Assembly (NCBI RefSeq): GCF_024462815.1
Contig: NZ_JANGCG010000016.1
Location: forward strand, 1-59,866
Length of the DNA stretch: 59,866 nucleotides
From: Gemmiger formicilis
Lineage (GTDB): Bacteria > Bacillota > Clostridia > Oscillospirales > Ruminococcaceae
Direction of reading: 5' to 3'
A program made the translations under genes and the position numbers. The stretch's first letter is position 1; each line of letters starts with the position of its first letter. The notes under the pieces are model-generated. The model was not told the DNA's origin. It was given only the letters and a program-made list of their open reading frames with translations, and did not search any database. Positions 10,901 to 18,975 of the stretch are shown here, piece after piece.

Positions 10901-10984
10901 TGCGCAGACACTGAGTGCCAGCAGTGACGCCGTTGCGGTGGTCACGCCGCGCCAGACGCGGCGCTTGGAATTTTTCTTACTCAT
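7910..10984 (-). CDS. Membrane-anchored, domain-swapped GH3 beta-glycosidase
   Basis: This 1024-residue family 3 glycosidase has its domains in reverse order. The alpha/beta sandwich comes first (MSEEGSVLLKNNGALPLT, residues ~85-330), with the acid/base candidate E in ARSASENGTY. The linker GYKYYETRYF and GYGLSYTTF lead into a fibronectin-like domain. The TIM barrel comes last, with APKHLAFNDTE and the nucleophile Asp in GLVSEDF. This swap is known from Butyrivibrio and Ruminococcus beta-glucosidases. Residues ~12-30 and ~985-1008 are hydrophobic, so both ends appear membrane-bound with the enzyme outside. It shares its architecture with the GH3 at 33771-36767. It is downstream of the GPH symporter and GH78. 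Confidence 0.9.
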   Translation of the reverse strand: MSKKNSKRRVWRGVTTATASLLALSVCASTVVDGFRTDIDKFLGTKSTKLVTEDTDGVDLYTFKSDYTSTTDLLHGIQDVGERMSEEGSVLLKNNGALPLTKDETQKITLLGFSSYYPVQGGDMGSSLSENTGTDADTVDMVQAFKAKGFGLNQTVADMYEALQPTFKSEVQSWGGVKEYNHITAPSTSGVFSSKEPSQAALDGQNAAWKDSMNDNNVMIVTIARSASENGTYMPGTAGVDPTQNLNQTDPLGLSDDERDLIQAAVDAKASNGGKVIVLLNNASAMEVQEIQDNAGVDAILQIGLPGGYGFYGVADILSGDVNPSGHLTDTYAVKNANSPAAQNFGDLQWTNANPDIQMNDAIVEAENIYIGYKYYETRYFDTVMNQGNAASIVGSSTGSAWNYDDEVTYPFGYGLSYTTFTQTLDDLNVDLDNETVTAKVTVTNTGSVAGKDVVQLYVSLPYTDYDKEHGVEKAAVQLLDYGKTAELAPGASETVTITADMQNMASWDSTADNAAGTKGCYILDAGDYYFTIGNGAHEAVQNVLAAEGQDVGGSADKAKSWNLGSQDTTAFATTKNGTAVENQLADMDVNYWLPGTATYLTRADWEGTFPKTYTDLTATDEMIDILDNDIYEINANGDPSTVTFGADNGLTLADLKGVSDINDERWDMLMDEITLEECMIRTAFGGTSTKVIESIMSPEAIQNDGPNGFNSYPLGQYANTDASTGDPCVVDANDPNLTYKMGTMVNETVIAQTFNKDLAADYGRVIGNYSLWSNLPIFWGCGTNLHRVPYNSRNHEYYSEDAVLTAGQGTAYCNAAQEYGVIIAPKHLAFNDTEVNRTGVSVFMTEQQARENELRGTQAIVENGVLGVMTAFNRVGITAANAHTGLMKNILRNEWGFKGLVSEDFIMNPNYAVLKEYVMNGGTMTTFTGDNDMAAVTEKFAYWTVDDVSKDTELVTALKQAMKYQNYAIANSNAMDGMASSTKLVSVRTWYDNALTAVQIVFAALTVLAAAMYVLDERKSKKQ

Positions 10985-11139
10985 GTTTTTCCTCCTTGCA
11001 TATATCCGTAAGCGCCTGTAGGGGGCGCATTACTTTACCAGGTGGTAGGGTGGAAGCCTGTCCCATAGGGGAAGGCTACGGCGGGGTGGGGCTCTGCCCC
11101 GCCCGCGGGGTGCGATGGAATCGCCGTTTTATGGGATTC

Positions 11140-12603
11140 TTACTTCTGGTTGCGCTTGGCAATCTCGGCCTGCTCGGCGGGGAGGTTCTTCTCGACCGTC
11201 CAGAACAGAATCAGGATGACAGCGCCGATGATGTAGCAGACAGTCTCGACCCAGATGTAGCTGATGGAGATTGCGGTCTGGACACCGGCGGTCTGGGCGG
11301 CAGTACCCAGCGCGACATCGGCGGCCTGATTGTAGCCGCTGGCGTTCAGCATAGCGCTGAAGATGGAGTTGCAGATAGGCGTTGCAGCCACCATCAGAGA
11401 GCTGTAGATGCTCATGGTCAAACCGTCCGTGCGGATGCCAGTGCGGTACTCAATGTGGTCGATAACGTCGGCAATCATAGCCAGAATCAGGTAGCAGGCT
11501 GGGGAGGAACCCAGGCACTTGAGCGCTACGCCGATGGCAACCGGCACGATGTTGCCGCCGCCGAGACCGGCGATAACGCCGCCGACAGCGCCCACCAGCA
11601 TAAACACGCCGCAGACCAGACGCTTGCCGAACTTGTTGGCCAGAGGCACAACAAAGACCGCGGCAATGGCCATCGGGATAGCACCCATGATGCTGAGCAG
11701 ACCCTGAGAAGCGCCCCATGCGTCTGCCGTGCCAAAGAAGGTGTTATCCAGCACCCACTTGCAGAAGTAACTCATCGAGCCGTTCTTCATAGCGCCGCTC
11801 CACTGGAACAGCATATAGAACGCCATGACAATCCACCACATACGGTCGCTGGTAACAGCCTTGAGCTGCTCCGACAGGCTGACCGTCTTTTTGGGGGTTT
11901 CGACTTCCTCGGTGCGGCCTTCCTCGGTGACACGCTCGCGGGTGAACATAAACTGCAGATAAATCGTGAGGGCACTGAAAACACCCACGGCCAGCATGGC
12001 AATGAACCAGAGGTATTGGTCCTCCTTCAGGGCGAAGGAGACAAGCATCGGGAACATCATCGAGCCAACGCCCATATCGGCCAGACCTGCCACGTTGGTG
12101 AAGGAAGCCAGCGCGCCGCGCTGCTTGCTGTCACGGGTGGAAACAGGAATCATCGTGGAGTTGGCGGTGTTGTAGATGGGGTAGGCCACTGCATAATAGA
12201 GGTTGTATGCAATGGCAATCCAGACCATCTTGGCCGTGCCCTCAAACGGCACGATGAACATCAGCACGCTGGAGACCGAAAGGGTCAGTGCCGAGAGCAG
12301 AATCCACGGGCGGGCCTTGCCGGCCAGTGCCTTGGTGCGCTCAATCAGCTGGCCGACAATCAGGTTGGCCGCCACAATGAGCACGGTGGAAATCAACTGC
12401 AGGGTGGTCAGGAAGCCCAAATCGAGCTTGAGAACATCGGTAAAGTAGTTCTGCAGGATGCTGGTAAAGATACCGCTGGAAAGCAATGCGCCGAAGGGGC
12501 CGATAAAGTAGCCCAACAGCATCTCCGGCAGCTTGACGTCATCGCTCTTGATGCGGGAGCGTGTCAGCGGGCTTTTCCAGAAGTTGCCTTTGGATTCAGG
12601 CAT
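11140..12603 (-). CDS. GPH-family sugar:cation symporter (MFS)
   Basis: This 487-residue protein has about 12 membrane helices and belongs to the glycoside-pentoside-hexuronide group (LPEMLLGYFIGPFGALLSS, then ARPWILLSALTL). It imports sugars or small glycosides with a cation. It lies between an alpha-rhamnosidase and a surface GH3, which points to uptake of rhamnose-containing or beta-linked glycosides; the true substrate cannot be read from sequence. The start is ATG after AAGAAGGAGTG. Confidence 0.9.
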   Translation of the reverse strand: MPESKGNFWKSPLTRSRIKSDDVKLPEMLLGYFIGPFGALLSSGIFTSILQNYFTDVLKLDLGFLTTLQLISTVLIVAANLIVGQLIERTKALAGKARPWILLSALTLSVSSVLMFIVPFEGTAKMVWIAIAYNLYYAVAYPIYNTANSTMIPVSTRDSKQRGALASFTNVAGLADMGVGSMMFPMLVSFALKEDQYLWFIAMLAVGVFSALTIYLQFMFTRERVTEEGRTEEVETPKKTVSLSEQLKAVTSDRMWWIVMAFYMLFQWSGAMKNGSMSYFCKWVLDNTFFGTADAWGASQGLLSIMGAIPMAIAAVFVVPLANKFGKRLVCGVFMLVGAVGGVIAGLGGGNIVPVAIGVALKCLGSSPACYLILAMIADVIDHIEYRTGIRTDGLTMSIYSSLMVAATPICNSIFSAMLNASGYNQAADVALGTAAQTAGVQTAISISYIWVETVCYIIGAVILILFWTVEKNLPAEQAEIAKRNQK

Positions 12604-12662
12604 AATAAAAGGTCACTCCTTCTTTTGTTTTGGGGTTCCATTATAATAAGGTAGACATTGTC

Positions 12663-12711
12663 ATGGCTTCCCCTTTTGGGGGAAGCTGTCACCGCAGGTG
12701 ACTGAGGAGGG
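12663..12711 (+). repeat. Dispersed palindromic repeat, copy 2
   Basis: It is inverted relative to 7321-7369 and contains CTTCCCC-TTTT-GGGGGAAG and GTCACCG-CAGGTGAC hairpins. A second unrelated hairpin (CACCTTCTCCCGCAGGAGAAGG, 12779-12800, split here as CACCTTCTCC and GGAGAAGG arms) follows. The GH78 gene ends at 12809, so this stretch probably serves as a transcript end between GH78 and the symporter. Confidence 0.7.
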
Positions 12712-12808
12712 AAAAGCTGTATGAGACTGCCCATTTGCGGGTGGCCTCGCAGGCCCGCCCCTCATCCGGCGCTGTGCGCCACCTTCTCCCGCAGGAGAAG
12801 GTTTTTTC

Positions 12809-15358
12809 TTACACCCTCGCAGTCAGCGTGTAGCTGCCGCCGCTGAGGTTCTGCTCTACCCCGCTCGGCAGGGTTACGGTGCAGGCCGTACCCATCGGGA
12901 CGGTGATTTCAGCGGTCATTTCACCGTTTTCGATGTGCCACGCCGCCTTGATTTCACCGTAGGGCGTGCCCACCGTGCCATCGGCCTCGGTCAGGCCGCC
13001 GCCCACCAGCGGGGCAAACTTGAACAGCTTATAGCCCGGCAGAACCGGCTCCACGCCCAGCACACGGCGGTATAGGAACGCGCCGACCGCGCCGGAAGCG
13101 TAATGGTTGTAGGAAATCATCTGGTCGGTGCCATCGTCACCGATGGGGCACTCGCCGTTTTCATCAAGACCGTCCCAGCGCTCCCAGACTGTGGTTGCAC
13201 CGACGCGGACCTCATACAGCCAGCTCGGGCACTGGGTGTTCAGCAGCATCTTGAAGGCGGTGTCCGCGTGGCCGCTGTCGGCCAGTGCAAACAGGATGTA
13301 GGGCGTGCCGGGGAAGCCGGTGCCAATCTTGTAATCGCTCTTTTCAACCAGCTTGACAAGGTTCTCGGCGGCCTTGGCCTTGACGTTCTCCGGGAACATA
13401 TTCAGGTAGAGGGGCAGCACGTAGGCGGTCTGGAATTCGTCCTTCGCCTTGCCGCTGCCATCCGTCAGGATGCTGCAATAGGCGTCCGCCACCTTGGCGC
13501 TCAGCGTCTCATACTGGGCGGCGTCCTCATCCTTACCGAGCAGACGTGCAATTTTGGCAAGGCGGCCGCTGGTATTGCACAGGCTGGCCGTGGCGGTGTA
13601 CTTGCTGCGGCCCTGCCACTGGCTCATCTTGGGCACATCGGGTGCGACCCAGTCACCGAAGTGGAGCACGGCCGGCGTGTGCCAGATGTAGCGGTGCTTG
13701 CCGATGCCGAACCCTGCCCAGAAGCGGCAGGCCTTGACGTATTTCTGCATCGTGGGGTACATGGCCCGCAGGATGTCCACATTGCCGGTGGCCTCATACA
13801 GGGCCCACGGCACGTTCACGCAGGCGTCGCCCCACCAGTCCACGGCCATCTCCGGCATCGTTGCGGGAAAACCGTAGCCCTGCACCGGCACGGTGTTGGG
13901 CAGGCCGCCGGTGGGCAGCTGCTCGGCCTTGACGTCGCGCAGCCACTTCTCCAAAAAGCGGCTCAGCTCAAAGTTGTACAGAGCCGTGGGGGCAAAGACG
14001 TTGATATCACCGGTCCAGCCCATGCGCTCGTCGCGCTGGGGGCAGTCGGTGGGAATGTCCACAAAGTTGGACTTGGCGCTCCAGGTGATGTTGGACTGCA
14101 GCTTGTTGAGCATCTCATCCGAGCAGTGGAACCCACCGTGCTGTGCCACATCGGAGTAGAGGGCCACAGCCTCGATTTCCAGCTCCTTCGGGTCAATGCC
14201 CTTGACCCCGGCATAACGGAAGCCCATGTAGCTGAAGCGCGGGCTGTATTCCTGCTCGCCATCGCGGCAGGTGTAGGTGGCCGTAGCCTTGGCCGTGCGC
14301 AGGAAGGTGGTGTTCAGCGTGCCGTCCGGGTTTAGGATTTCCGCGTGGCGGACCGTGATGACCTGCCCGGCCTTGCCGTTCAGCTTCATACGGATGACGC
14401 CCGCGAAGTTCTGGCCAAAGTCATAGATGACCTCGCCGTCCTTCGCCGTGGTGACGGCCATGGGGCGCATAACCTCGTGGGCCCTGACCGGGTCGCCGTA
14501 CTCCGCCGTGATGGCGGGGGTGATTTTCAGCGTTTCGGGCGCGGCGTTGTGCCAGCCGGTGGTTTCCTTCGTGGCATCGTAGGTTTCGCCGTCATAGATA
14601 TCCGCCATGCGGACCGGGCCATCCTCGGTGACCTGCCAGCTGCTGTCGGTGCCGATAACCTCCACGCTGCCGTCCTCGTACTCAATGCGGAGCTCGGCCA
14701 GCAGGGCCTGACGGTCAGCCGTCACGCGGTTCTTGCGGGTAAAGACGAAGCTGCCCACGGCCCAGCCGCCCGCCACGGTGGCGGTCAGTGTGTTGTGGCC
14801 GGTCATAAACGGCGTGACATCGTAGGTCTGATACTGTAAATAGCTCTTGTAGCTCGTAAAGCCGGGGGCAAAGTAGCGGTCGCCCAGCTTTTTGCCGTTC
14901 AGCTCCACCTCATAGATGCCCATTGCGGTGGCGTAGAGGCGGGCGCGGGCAATCGGCTTGTCGGTGGTGATTTCCCTGCGGAAAACCATCGGCATGGGGC
15001 TGACTTTGGCCTCGGTGAAATGGTAGTCGCCATCGGTAATCCACTGGCCCTTCCACGGTGTCTCCATGCGGCCGGTTTCAAAGGTCATGGACGCTGCAGC
15101 GGTCTCGCCTGCGTCATCCTTGGCGGCCAGCTGCACGCTGTAGGTGGTGAAGGGCAGCAGCGCCGGGCCCTTGTAGGTAGTGCCGGTCTGGCCGTCGCCG
15201 GTTACTTTGGCGGACCAGTCACCGACAGTCAGCTCCGCATCGGTCAGCTGTGCACCGTTGCGGTCACTTCTGACGGCAAAGGCGATATGCGGGGCCGGGC
15301 AGTCGGTCACGCAGTCCGCCGTCAGGTGCTCCACCGTCAGACGAGTGATTTCTAACAT
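12809..15358 (-). CDS. GH78 alpha-L-rhamnosidase
   Basis: This 849-residue protein has the usual GH78 order: two N-terminal beta domains (first contains LEITRLTVEHLTADC), then a (alpha/alpha)6 catalytic barrel. The barrel has FVDIPTDCPQRDERMGWTGD, the family signature carrying acidic catalytic residues, and TTVWERWDGLDENG further on. It has no signal peptide and is therefore cytoplasmic. It releases L-rhamnose from flavonoid glycosides or polysaccharide pieces. The start is ATG 15358, behind AAAAGGAGG; the longer frame to 15487 has no ribosome site. It is first of the GH78-symporter-GH3 series, with an inverted repeat upstream at 15452-15466. Confidence 0.9.
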   Translation of the reverse strand: MLEITRLTVEHLTADCVTDCPAPHIAFAVRSDRNGAQLTDAELTVGDWSAKVTGDGQTGTTYKGPALLPFTTYSVQLAAKDDAGETAAASMTFETGRMETPWKGQWITDGDYHFTEAKVSPMPMVFRREITTDKPIARARLYATAMGIYEVELNGKKLGDRYFAPGFTSYKSYLQYQTYDVTPFMTGHNTLTATVAGGWAVGSFVFTRKNRVTADRQALLAELRIEYEDGSVEVIGTDSSWQVTEDGPVRMADIYDGETYDATKETTGWHNAAPETLKITPAITAEYGDPVRAHEVMRPMAVTTAKDGEVIYDFGQNFAGVIRMKLNGKAGQVITVRHAEILNPDGTLNTTFLRTAKATATYTCRDGEQEYSPRFSYMGFRYAGVKGIDPKELEIEAVALYSDVAQHGGFHCSDEMLNKLQSNITWSAKSNFVDIPTDCPQRDERMGWTGDINVFAPTALYNFELSRFLEKWLRDVKAEQLPTGGLPNTVPVQGYGFPATMPEMAVDWWGDACVNVPWALYEATGNVDILRAMYPTMQKYVKACRFWAGFGIGKHRYIWHTPAVLHFGDWVAPDVPKMSQWQGRSKYTATASLCNTSGRLAKIARLLGKDEDAAQYETLSAKVADAYCSILTDGSGKAKDEFQTAYVLPLYLNMFPENVKAKAAENLVKLVEKSDYKIGTGFPGTPYILFALADSGHADTAFKMLLNTQCPSWLYEVRVGATTVWERWDGLDENGECPIGDDGTDQMISYNHYASGAVGAFLYRRVLGVEPVLPGYKLFKFAPLVGGGLTEADGTVGTPYGEIKAAWHIENGEMTAEITVPMGTACTVTLPSGVEQNLSGGSYTLTARV

Positions 15359-15451
15359 TTGTTTTCCTCCTTTTCGGCGGGCTGGTCTGCCCGTCCGGGG
15401 ATGCCGTCTCTTTTTTCTGTGACTATACCATACCACACACCCGCAATTTTG

Positions 15452-15466
15452 GTGCATCAAATGCAC
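15452..15466. promoter_or_regulatory. Operator-like inverted repeat upstream of GH78
   Basis: GTGCAT-CAA-ATGCAC is a perfect 6-3-6 inverted repeat 94 bases before the GH78 start, in the gap between divergent genes. It could be a LacI- or AraC-type site. No matching regulator is adjacent. Confidence 0.4.
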
Positions 15467-15586
15467 AAAATGCGTTTTTTTTGGCACAAACGGCTTTGGA
15501 TTTCGTTAGTTTTCACATTAACTCACCCCGCTTTTTTGTGCAGTTTGCGCAAATACCCCCTTCTCTGCCCTGCTGGACCGATTTTT

Positions 15587-15615
15587 TTGCAAATTCCGGC
15601 GCGGCTTGGTATAAT
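15587..15615 (+). promoter_or_regulatory. Promoter of the U32-like gene
   Basis: TTGCAA (587-592), a 17-base spacer, then TATAAT (610-615). The predicted start of transcription is only about 15 bases before the ATG at 15637. Confidence 0.7.
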
Positions 15616-15636
15616 GGGGCAAAAGGGGGCCGCGCT

Positions 15637-16536
15637 ATGGGACGCACTGCACACTATCATCTGCCGGGATTGTTTGAGTTTTATGAGCTGTACCGCGCTT
15701 TTCTGCCACTGTACCGCAGCCATCGGGACTGGTTCTACGATTGGTGCGATATCGCCTCGCTCTACGGTGCCCCCGCCGACTGCCTTTGGGGCGGCGGGCG
15801 TGTGGGCGGCGGCGAGGCTGACCCGTGGGACGTGCTGGCCTTAACGCAGGAGTATGGCATCTCCGCACGCCTGACCTTCAGCAATTCGCTGCTGCAGCCC
15901 GAGCATCTGGCTGACCCGGCCTGCAACGCGCTCTGCCGCCTGTTTGCCGCCTGCAACTCACCGGCCAGCGGGGTGATTGTACACTCGGATTTGCTGCTGG
16001 ATTATATAAAGAGGATGTATCCGGGTCTTTATTTCGTCTCCTCCACCACCAAGGTGCTGACGGACTTTCCGGCGCTTGCCGCCGAGACCGCAAGACCGGA
16101 TTTCCGCTACGTTGTGCCGGATTTCCGGCTAAACAAGGCGTTTGACCAGCTGGCCGCCCTCTCCCCTGCCCCGCGCGAGAAGCTGGAATTTCTCTGCAAT
16201 GAGTGCTGCTGGGTAGGCTGCCGTGACCGCAAGGCCTGCTATGAGACCGTCAGCCGCCGGAATCTGGGGCTGAACGTGCCCGAGCATCACTGTGCCGCCC
16301 CCAACGCCGCGCATGGCTACCGCTTCTCCCTCGCTATGGAGAACCCGGCATTTATCGGGACAGACGATATCCGGGCACGCTACCTACCGATGGGCTTTAC
16401 CAACTTTAAAATAGAAGGCCGCGGCCTTGGCAGTGCGGTGGTGCTGGAATTTTTGCTGTACTACCTCGTCAAGCCCGCCTTTCAGCTTCGTGTGAGGGAG
16501 GAAATCTACCTTGACCCGATGCTGGATTTGTTTTGA
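15637..16536 (+). CDS. U32-like protein with a cysteine cluster
   Basis: This 299-residue protein resembles the barrel of U32 peptidase-like proteins (FYDWCDIASLYGAPADCLWGGG, given here as FYDWCDIASLYGAPADC; later ISARLTFSNSLL and HSDLLLDYI). It carries a conserved-looking cluster CNECCWVGCRDRKAC near residues 188-202 that could hold an Fe-S cluster or a metal, and ends in FTNFKIEGRG. I know similar proteins from clostridial genomes but no defined function. The start was chosen at ATG 15637, behind AAAAGGGGG. It is transcribed alone, and a small hairpin with a T-run follows at 16645-16666. Confidence 0.6.
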   Translation: MGRTAHYHLPGLFEFYELYRAFLPLYRSHRDWFYDWCDIASLYGAPADCLWGGGRVGGGEADPWDVLALTQEYGISARLTFSNSLLQPEHLADPACNALCRLFAACNSPASGVIVHSDLLLDYIKRMYPGLYFVSSTTKVLTDFPALAAETARPDFRYVVPDFRLNKAFDQLAALSPAPREKLEFLCNECCWVGCRDRKACYETVSRRNLGLNVPEHHCAAPNAAHGYRFSLAMENPAFIGTDDIRARYLPMGFTNFKIEGRGLGSAVVLEFLLYYLVKPAFQLRVREEIYLDPMLDLF

Positions 16537-16644
16537 TATAGGCTGAAAACTGCCATTCACAAAAAATTGCAGGGATTCTGTCCCCGAAATCCTGACATAC
16601 AAACAAATTTTCGCTACTATAAATGTACAGAAATACGCGGAAGG

Positions 16645-16666
16645 GTCGCAGCAATGCGGCTTTTTT
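16645..16666 (+). terminator. Probable terminator after the U32-like gene
   Basis: A short hairpin (CGCA/TGCG, extended by GTCGCAGCAATGCGGC) is followed by TTTTTT. Confidence 0.5.
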
Positions 16667-16676
16667 AAAGGCCCGT

Positions 16677-16693
16677 GGTTAGTTTATCCTAAC
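16677..16693. promoter_or_regulatory. Palindromic box GGTTAGTTTATCCTAAC
   Basis: GTTAG-TTTATC-CTAAC is a palindrome just before the alpha/beta hydrolase start. A very similar word, GGTTAGTTTATACTAA, occurs on the minus strand at 17801-17816 before the HD-GYP gene. The shape resembles sites of DtxR/MntR-type metal regulators. That assignment is a guess. Confidence 0.4.
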
Positions 16694-16719
16694 TTTTTTT
16701 CTGTGAAGGAGATGGAGAG

Positions 16720-17720
16720 ATGAAGGTTTACGCCTTCGGCGCTGAAAACGCCCCGGTGATTATGCTTCTTCCCGGCACCTGCTGCCATTGGAAGAGCAAC
16801 TTTGAAAAGGTGATTCCTCTGTTGGCAAACACCTTTCGTGTGCTTTGCGTCCGCTATGACGGTTTTGATGAAACCGAGCACACTGAGTTTCCGACCATGA
16901 CGCAGGAGGTCGAAAAAATTGAGCACTATATCAAGGAGTATTGCGGCGGACAGCTTCGTGCAGCCTACGGCTGCTCACTGGGCGGCTCTTTTGTGGGGCT
17001 GCTGGCCGCACGGCAAAACATCCATATGGACTACGGAATCCTCGGCAGCTCTGATTTGGACCAGGCCTCTCCCCTTGCGGCCAAGCTGCAGACTGATTTG
17101 CTTCTGCCGCTGATTTACCCCTGATTCACGATGGCCAGTTCAAAAGCCGTTTCCTGCAAAAGCGCCTTGCAAAGCGGGCGGAGGAAATGGGTGATTACGT
17201 AAAAGCCTTTATCTACAATTTGGATTTTCCGAATGTGATTGCGTACCGCAATCAGCTGCTCCCTGCCGGGGACCGGGAGCAGAATATTCCCTGCAACCTG
17301 AATGATACCGCGTGGTTTGATGCCATCGACGCCACAGGCGGCGCGGTGTTCTTTGCGTCCGGCGTGTTCTATTACTTCTTGAAGAAGTAGGTGCAGGCAC
17401 TGGTACAGGCCATGGCGGACGTTTTTTCCGGCAGCGTGCTGGTATTTGACGCCGCCAACGAGAAGGCCGTGAAGCTGATGCTGAAAACCTGGCTGAAGGA
17501 CGCCGAAATCAAGGATGTCGGGGCCTATTTTGCCATCTCCGCTGCAACGCGCGAAATCAACGCGTAGGACCCACGCCTGCAGGTATCCAGCCGGGGGTAT
17601 ATGCTTGGCTACCATGACCTGAAAGCCCCCTCTGTCAGCCACTTTTTCCGTTTTCTCTCCCGAATCAGCGATGGAATGATGAAAATGCAGATTGTGAAAA
17701 TTCAGTTTGGGAAGCAATAA
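16720..17720 (+). pseudogene. Chimeric pseudogene: alpha/beta hydrolase 5' part joined to a SAM methyltransferase 3' part
   Basis: 16720-17124 encodes the N-terminal half of an alpha/beta hydrolase (LLPGTCCHWKSNF; nucleophile elbow YGCSLGGS). The frame breaks at TGA 17122-17124. Adding one C to the preceding C-run restores it (IYPLIHDGQFKS). Near 17218 the sequence becomes the 3' half of a leucine-carboxyl/polyketide-type O-methyltransferase (LDFPNVIAYRNQLLPAGDRE, then ASGVFYYF). That half has two in-frame TAG codons (17388-17390 and 17565-17567) before its TAA at 17718. The first TAG aligns best with Gln and the second with Trp of the family (from memory). The segment looks like a recombination fusion that has since decayed. 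Confidence 0.75.
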
Positions 17721-17756
17721 TTTACCGGATAGCCTGCTTCTTTTCCTATGCCCCCC

Positions 17757-17816
17757 TTGACAAACAGTTCTTTCCGGAGTAAGATAGTCTATGCTAACTA
17801 TTAGTATAAACTAACC
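17757..17816 (+). promoter_or_regulatory. Promoter and downstream box of the HD-GYP/AraC gene
   Basis: TTGACA (757-762), a 17-base spacer, then TAAGAT (780-785). The palindromic box GGTTAGTTTATACTAA lies on the minus strand at 801-816, just after the expected transcription start, where a bound repressor would block elongation. Confidence 0.7.
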
Positions 17817-17837
17817 GTCTGGAAAGGAGGCGTGCCC

Positions 17838-18857
17838 ATGACTGCTGCCTTTGTACAAGAGAAAACCGCTGCGGGCCGCCTGCTGCAATATCACGATTTA
17901 ATTCAGAGCATCGTTGCCGCCATGGACGCCCGCGATGCCTACACGGCGCGCCATTCGGAGCGCGTGGCGGATATGGTACTGGTTCTGGCCGCCGCGCTGG
18001 GGCTGGATGAAACCAGCACCACCCTTTTGCACATTGCCGCCCATCTGCATGATATCGGCAAGATTGCCGTGCCGGACGCCGTACTGCGCAAGGCCGGGCC
18101 GCTGACACAGAACGAATGGGAGGAAATGCACCGCCACCCTGTGACCGGCTACGAAATCCTGCGCAAGGTCGATGATTTTCAGCACATTGCCGTGCTGGTG
18201 CGCCACCATCATGAGCGCTGGGATGGCCGCGGCTATCCCGATGGCCTTTCCGGCACGGACATCCCGCTGGGGTCCCGGATTCTGGCGGTGGCTGATTCCA
18301 TTGATGCCATGATGAGCAGCCGCAGCTATCGCCCGGCCATGACCAGCGCCGCCTGCCGCCGCGAGATCGAGCGTAACAGCGGCATTATGTATGACCCGCG
18401 GGTCGCTGCCGCCGCGCTGGAGCATTGGGACGCATTGGTTGGCCGTTACGCCGCCGAGAATGAGCCGCAGACGCCATATTTTGACCGCCTGCAGCTTGAG
18501 CATACCCGGCAGGTGCACGACTATCTGGTGGCCCATCAGAGTAGCCATATCACGCTGCCGGAGTTGGCCGCACGGTTTCATCTATCCCAGAGCTCGCTGA
18601 AAATCTGCTTCAAGGCGCTGTACGGCGTGCCGGTGGCAAGCTATCTGCGGGCACTACGGATGGATACCGCTGCCTGCCTTTTGCAGGAGAGCGACCTGCC
18701 AGTGGCCGAGATTGCCCATCGCGTCGGGTACGAGGACCCCAGCCGGTTTGCTGCCGCCTTCCGCCGCCATACGGGCCGCCGCCCTACCGAGCTGCGCCGT
18801 GTGGCCTGCCCCATCGAGGCAGTGCAGCCATGCCCATCAAAAAACCAAACTGCATAA
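17838..18857 (+). CDS. HD-GYP domain fused to an AraC-type DNA-binding domain
   Basis: This 339-residue protein has an HD-GYP phosphohydrolase domain (residues ~15-200) with HDIGKIAVPD at 71-80, HHHERWDGRGYPDG at 123-136 and a late DSIDAMMSSRSYRP. The C-terminal AraC double helix-turn-helix (~235-330) reads AEIAHRVGYEDPSRFAAAFR. HD-GYP domains cleave cyclic di-GMP or related dinucleotides and usually sit with receiver or sensor domains. Here the enzyme domain seems to be the sensor of a transcription factor. The start was chosen at ATG 17838, seven bases after AAGGAGG; a GTG at 17832 is too close to it. Targets may include the genes that follow. Confidence 0.9.
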   Translation: MTAAFVQEKTAAGRLLQYHDLIQSIVAAMDARDAYTARHSERVADMVLVLAAALGLDETSTTLLHIAAHLHDIGKIAVPDAVLRKAGPLTQNEWEEMHRHPVTGYEILRKVDDFQHIAVLVRHHHERWDGRGYPDGLSGTDIPLGSRILAVADSIDAMMSSRSYRPAMTSAACRREIERNSGIMYDPRVAAAALEHWDALVGRYAAENEPQTPYFDRLQLEHTRQVHDYLVAHQSSHITLPELAARFHLSQSSLKICFKALYGVPVASYLRALRMDTAACLLQESDLPVAEIAHRVGYEDPSRFAAAFRRHTGRRPTELRRVACPIEAVQPCPSKNQTA

Positions 18858-18975
18858 TTTTCGGCTTTTTTATCTACCCCAGTTATCACTAACCGGTGTA
18901 AAATAATAGGTAAACCTTACGGGTTCGCCTTTTCAGGCACAATGTATATACACACTAGCAAAGGGGATTTGAACT
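18858..18975 (+). promoter_or_regulatory. Leader of the DUF6110-ATPase genes
   Basis: This 118-base gap holds an AT-rich stretch (TAAAATAATAGG near 18899-18910) and GTATATACAC (18945-18954). These could supply -10 elements, but no clear -35 fits. A ribosome site (AAAGGGG) lies before ATG 18976. Confidence 0.3.

Noticed and set aside
7700..10927. A 1075-codon open frame on the plus strand over the GH3 gene
   Set aside because: It is antisense to a clear GH3, has shadow-type composition rich in Val, Gly and His, and has no ribosome site. The same applies to long antisense frames over the other GH3 (33738-37043), the ATPase, GH1, larC and the TRAP genes.
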